Shown in pieces: positions 60,956 through 64,000 of a DNA stretch of 64,000 nt (position 1 is the stretch's first letter; each line of letters starts with the position of its first letter). The DNA lies in NCBI GenBank assembly GCA_020249925.1, contig JADCER010000003.1, positions 62,001 to 126,000 of the forward strand, given 5' to 3'. The notes below the pieces were generated by a model that saw nothing but the letters and a program-made list of their open reading frames with translations, was not told where the DNA came from and did not search any database. The position numbers and the translations under genes were made by a program. Origin of the DNA: Roseomonas sp. (GTDB taxonomy: Bacteria > Pseudomonadota > Alphaproteobacteria > Acetobacterales > Acetobacteraceae).

Positions 60956-62620
60956 ATGATCCGCCTGACTGAATTGCGCTTGCCGTTGAACCACCCGGAA
61001 GACGCCCTGCGCGCTGCCGTACTGGCGCGGCTTGGCATTGCCGATGCGGCGCTCAAGGCGATGCAGGTGTTCCGTCGCGGTTATGATGCGCGCAAGCCCC
61101 AGGCGATCATGCTGGTCTATACGTTGGATTGCGACGTGACGGATGAAGCGGCAGTACTCGCACGCCATGCCGGGGATCAGCGTATTTCGCGTGCGCCAGA
61201 TACCGCCTATCGCTTCGTTGCCCGCGCGCCGGAAGGCATGCGCCGCCCCGTTGTGGTCGGCACCGGGCCTTGCGGCTTCATGGCGGCGCTGTTGTTGGCG
61301 CAAATGGGTTTCCGCCCCCTGATTCTGGAACGCGGCAAGGTGGTACGCGAACGCACCAAGGACACCTGGGGCCTTTGGCGCCGCGGCCTGCTGAACCCCG
61401 AAAGCAATGTGCAATTCGGCGAGGGCGGAGCAGGGACGTTTTCTGACGGCAAACTCTACAGCCAAATCCGCGATCCGCGCCATTACGGGCGCATGGTGCT
61501 CGCTGAATTCGTCAAGGCCGGCGCGCCTGAGGAGATCCTTTATGTCTCCAAGCCGCATATCGGCACCTTCCGCCTGGTTTCCATGGTGGAACATATCCGC
61601 GCTGAGATTGAAGCCCTTGGCGGCGAATACCGCTTCGGCGCTCGGGTGGATGATTTGATGATTGAAACTGAGGCCGATGGCACGCGCCGCCTGCGTGGCC
61701 TGGTGCTGGCGGATGGCGAGGTGATTGAGGCTGATCACGCCATCCTTGCCCTTGGTCATAGCGCACGCGATAGCTTCGCCATGATGCACGCGCGCGGCAT
61801 CGCCATGCAGGCCAAGCCTTTTTCCATCGGCGTGCGGATCGAACACCCGCAAGGCATGATCGACCGTGCGCGTTTTGGCCCCAATGCCGGCAATCCGCTG
61901 CTCGGCGCCGCCGATTACAAGCTGGTGCATCACGCCAAGAATGGCCGCAGCGTCTATAGTTTTTGCATGTGTCCTGGTGGTACCGTGGTGGCTGCCACCA
62001 GCGAGGCCGGGCGCGTCGTGACCAATGGCATGAGCCAATATTCGCGCGCCGAACGCAATGCCAATGCCGGCATGGTGGTTGGCATTTCGCCCGAGGATTA
62101 TCCGGGCGATGTGCTTTCCGGCATTGCCTATCAACGCCATTGGGAAAGCGCGGCGTTTGTGGCGGGCGGCGGCGATTACCGCGCCCCCGCGCAGCTTGTG
62201 GGCGATTTCCTCGCCGGCCGCCCCAGCACTTCTCTTGGCGATGTGCTGCCCAGCTATAAGCCGGGCGTAACTCCCACCGATCTCGCGCTTTGCCTGCCGG
62301 ATTTCGCCGTTGCGGCGATGCGTGAGGCATTGCTGGCTTTCGATCAGCAATTGCCCGGCTTCGCGCGGCCCGATGCGGTGATGACCGGCGTTGAAACCCG
62401 CACCAGCAGCCCCATTCGCATCCCACGTGGTTTTGATTTTCAAAGCGTGAATACGGCGGGGCTTTTCCCGGCTGGTGAGGGTGCGGGTTACGCTGGCGGG
62501 ATTCTCAGCGCCGGCGTGGATGGCATTCGCGTGGCTGAGGCCTTGGCGCTGACCATGACCGGTCAGCCCATTCCGCGTGACATGAGCCGGGGCGCGGAAT
62601 CCAGCATGACGTATGGGTGA
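60956..62620 (+). CDS. Uncharacterised FAD-dependent dehydrogenase
   Basis: From ATG 60956 the 554-aa protein has an N-terminal domain of about 90 residues before the FAD loop VVVGTGPCGFMAALLLAQMG, then VQFGEGGAGTFSDGKLYSQI, GHSARDSFAMMHARGIAMQ and the C-terminal GAGYAGGILSAGVDGIRVAE. This is the bacterial NAD(P)/FAD oxidoreductase group with no firm substrate (COG2509-like). A GXGXXG start and two long insertions support the family. Confidence 0.85.
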   Translation: MIRLTELRLPLNHPEDALRAAVLARLGIADAALKAMQVFRRGYDARKPQAIMLVYTLDCDVTDEAAVLARHAGDQRISRAPDTAYRFVARAPEGMRRPVVVGTGPCGFMAALLLAQMGFRPLILERGKVVRERTKDTWGLWRRGLLNPESNVQFGEGGAGTFSDGKLYSQIRDPRHYGRMVLAEFVKAGAPEEILYVSKPHIGTFRLVSMVEHIRAEIEALGGEYRFGARVDDLMIETEADGTRRLRGLVLADGEVIEADHAILALGHSARDSFAMMHARGIAMQAKPFSIGVRIEHPQGMIDRARFGPNAGNPLLGAADYKLVHHAKNGRSVYSFCMCPGGTVVAATSEAGRVVTNGMSQYSRAERNANAGMVVGISPEDYPGDVLSGIAYQRHWESAAFVAGGGDYRAPAQLVGDFLAGRPSTSLGDVLPSYKPGVTPTDLALCLPDFAVAAMREALLAFDQQLPGFARPDAVMTGVETRTSSPIRIPRGFDFQSVNTAGLFPAGEGAGYAGGILSAGVDGIRVAEALALTMTGQPIPRDMSRGAESSMTYG

Positions 62621-62681
62621 CTTGCGGTAACGCGCAAGCCTTGCAAGGCTTCCTGATCTGCAAGGAACAGGAGGAAACATC

Positions 62682-63434
62682 ATGCGCGTAGCAAACAAGG
62701 TAGCGCTGATTACGGGTGCAGCATCTGGCATGGGTGCTGCCACCGCGCGATTAATGGCGCGCGAAGGTGCCAAGGTGGTGGTGGCCGATATGCTGGAAGC
62801 CGAAGGCCGCGCCGTTGTTGCGGAAATCACCAAGGCCGGCGGTTCTGCCAGCTACATCAACCTGGATGTGGCGGATGAAGCGCAGTGGGAAGCCGCCATC
62901 GCCGCCGTGTTGGCTGCGCACGGCAGGCTTGATGTGTTGGTCAATAATGCCGGCATTTCCGGCAGCAATACCAATAATCTTTATGACACCGCGCTGTGGG
63001 ATCGCATTATGGCCGTGAACGCCCGCGGTGTATTTCTTGGCGTCAAGCACGGCGTTGCCGCCATGCGGAAAACCGGCGGCGGGTCCATCATCAACCTATC
63101 CTCGATCTCAGGCGTGGTTGGGCAGGATCGGATTCACTGCGCCTATAATGCCTCAAAGGCAGCGGTGCGGTTACTCACGAAATCCATCGCAGTGCAGGAA
63201 GGTGCTTCCGGCATTCGGCTGAACACGGTCCATCCCGGCCTCATGCCGCCCATGCGCACCAGCGGCGCCACAGCCGATCCCGTGTTTCGCGCCAAAATGC
63301 TCGGCCATGTGCCCATGGGCCGCACCGGTGAGGTGGATGAGGTCGCCTACGCTATCCTGTTCCTGGCGTCTGACGAATCATCCTATATGACCGGATCAGA
63401 AATGCATGTGGATGGCGGGTATCTCGCGTCCTGA
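62682..63434 (+). CDS. SDR-family oxidoreductase
   Basis: The 250-aa classical short-chain dehydrogenase has TGAASGMGAATARLM, ADMLEAEGRA, NNAGISGSNTN, NLSSISGVVG with catalytic Ser, YNASKAAVRLLTKS with Tyr/Lys and TGSEMHVDGG. An AGGAGG-like site precedes ATG 62682. Cyclohexanol/3-hydroxysteroid-dehydrogenase-like members look closest, but the substrate is unknown. Confidence 0.9.
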   Translation: MRVANKVALITGAASGMGAATARLMAREGAKVVVADMLEAEGRAVVAEITKAGGSASYINLDVADEAQWEAAIAAVLAAHGRLDVLVNNAGISGSNTNNLYDTALWDRIMAVNARGVFLGVKHGVAAMRKTGGGSIINLSSISGVVGQDRIHCAYNASKAAVRLLTKSIAVQEGASGIRLNTVHPGLMPPMRTSGATADPVFRAKMLGHVPMGRTGEVDEVAYAILFLASDESSYMTGSEMHVDGGYLAS

Positions 63435-63461
63435 TTTGCCGTTTCGCTGCGTGGGTTGGCT

Positions 63462-64000
63462 TCAAATAACCCGCGCAGCGCGTAGCGCTTCCATTTCGGC
63501 ATCCGATAATTTCAACCAATCGCGATAAGTTTCCTGATTATGCTCGCCCATGGCAGGGCCAAGCCAGCGCACTTCGCCCGGTGTTTCGGATAGCCGCGGC
63601 ACAAGATTGGGGATGGCCAATTCACCAATGCGTGGGTCCTGCATCGTCAGGATATTACCGCGCGCCTTGTATTGCGGGTCTTCGAAAATCTCATCAATCG
63701 CATAGACCGGGCCGCAGGGCACTTGCGCTTCCTCGCAAATTTGCAGCAATTCATCCCGCGTAAGGCGGCTGGTCCAGGCGCCGACATAGGCATCCACCTC
63801 CGCGCGCGCGGCTTCGCGCTGACGAATGGTGCCCCATTTTCCATCATCGCCAAGCTCCGGCGCGCCCATGGCAGCGGCAAGTCGAGCGAAAATCTTGTCT
63901 GATGTGCAGGCAATCGCGATCCAGCGCCCATCCTTGGTCGGGTAATGGCTATGCGGGACAACATTGACGGTGCCTGGCCCCATGCGTTCACGCACATAGC
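63462..64000 (-). CDS. CaiB/BaiF-type CoA transferase, N-terminus beyond window
   Basis: The frame is open to the right edge and ends in LKLSDAEMEALRAARVI. It has the family-III CoA-transferase features: GTVNVVPHSHYPTKDGRWIA, IACTSDKIFARLAAAMG, AQVPCGPVYAIDEIFEDPQY and GEHNQETYRDWLKLSD. The catalytic Asp region should lie in the missing N-terminal part. It is convergent with the SDR gene. Confidence 0.88.
   Translation of the reverse strand, partial: YVRERMGPGTVNVVPHSHYPTKDGRWIAIACTSDKIFARLAAAMGAPELGDDGKWGTIRQREAARAEVDAYVGAWTSRLTRDELLQICEEAQVPCGPVYAIDEIFEDPQYKARGNILTMQDPRIGELAIPNLVPRLSETPGEVRWLGPAMGEHNQETYRDWLKLSDAEMEALRAARVI

Noticed and set aside
60734-62833. 699-codon minus-strand frame opposite the FAD dehydrogenase
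   Set aside because: It crosses three opposite genes, reads as Arg/His/Gly-rich noise, and the plus-strand FAD protein has clear motifs.

Overview
The window reads as a chromosomal segment of a GC-rich alphaproteobacterium. The style fits Acetobacteraceae (Roseomonas-like): Bug-type solute receptors, many Tat or Sec signal peptides, hydantoinase/carbamoylase genes, branched-chain-type ABC transporters and tight ATGA gene overlaps. This placement is an inference from gene content, not from a marker gene.

Layout. 1-9.3 kb: an aldo/keto reductase cut by the left edge, a Bug receptor, an IS630 transposase scrap, an SDR, malate synthase G (glcB), a gamma-glutamyltransferase and a family-5 ABC receptor. 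9.3-20.5 kb: a nine-gene leftward operon. It encodes a Liv-type ABC transporter (receptor, two permeases, two ATPases), then HyuB and HyuA hydantoinase/oxoprolinase subunits, an isochorismatase-fold hydrolase lacking the usual cysteine, and a molybdopterin hydroxylase large subunit without its usual partners. 20.7-30 kb: an MFS carrier, lepA, a sugar C-methyltransferase/epimerase pair, a peroxidase/creatininase/FAH-fold operon, a 75-aa orphan and a TonB-like protein. 30.07-38.52 kb: a tRNA-Thr(TGT) gene carrying an 8.4-kb integrated element. The element has a 50-nt att duplication, a tyrosine integrase, an AlpA-like regulator, a zinc-finger/Toprim primase, a helicase-type ATPase, several unrecognised proteins, an M41-like HEAGH protein, and an iteron-flanked pyrimidine-rich region that looks like a replication origin. 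Octamers repeated near both ends look like integrase arm sites. 38.8-46.7 kb: upp, a UDP-sugar dehydrogenase, then a leftward hydantoin operon (hydantoinase, small membrane protein, GlcG-like protein, Bug receptor, D-carbamoylase) with a second D-carbamoylase across a VOC gene. 46.7-51.7 kb: a LysR regulator, a PrpD-type dehydratase with a citrate/methylcitrate synthase, and a histone-H1-like lysine-rich protein. 51.7-64 kb: a GNAT, ComM/YifB, and a set of amide and peptide hydrolases (M19, deacetylase-fold, M20, AllC-like, M81), a sugar kinase, an FAD dehydrogenase, an SDR and a CoA transferase cut by the right edge.

Working together. Much of the window is about importing and hydrolysing small amides, ureides and peptides: three separate hydantoin/carbamoyl hydrolysis modules, each near a transport receptor or peptidases. 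Malate synthase and the PrpD/PrpC pair would feed the C2/C3 products into central metabolism. The tRNA-borne element is the clear mobile island. Its int-regulator-primase-helicase-origin layout resembles phage satellites, and no structural phage genes are visible.
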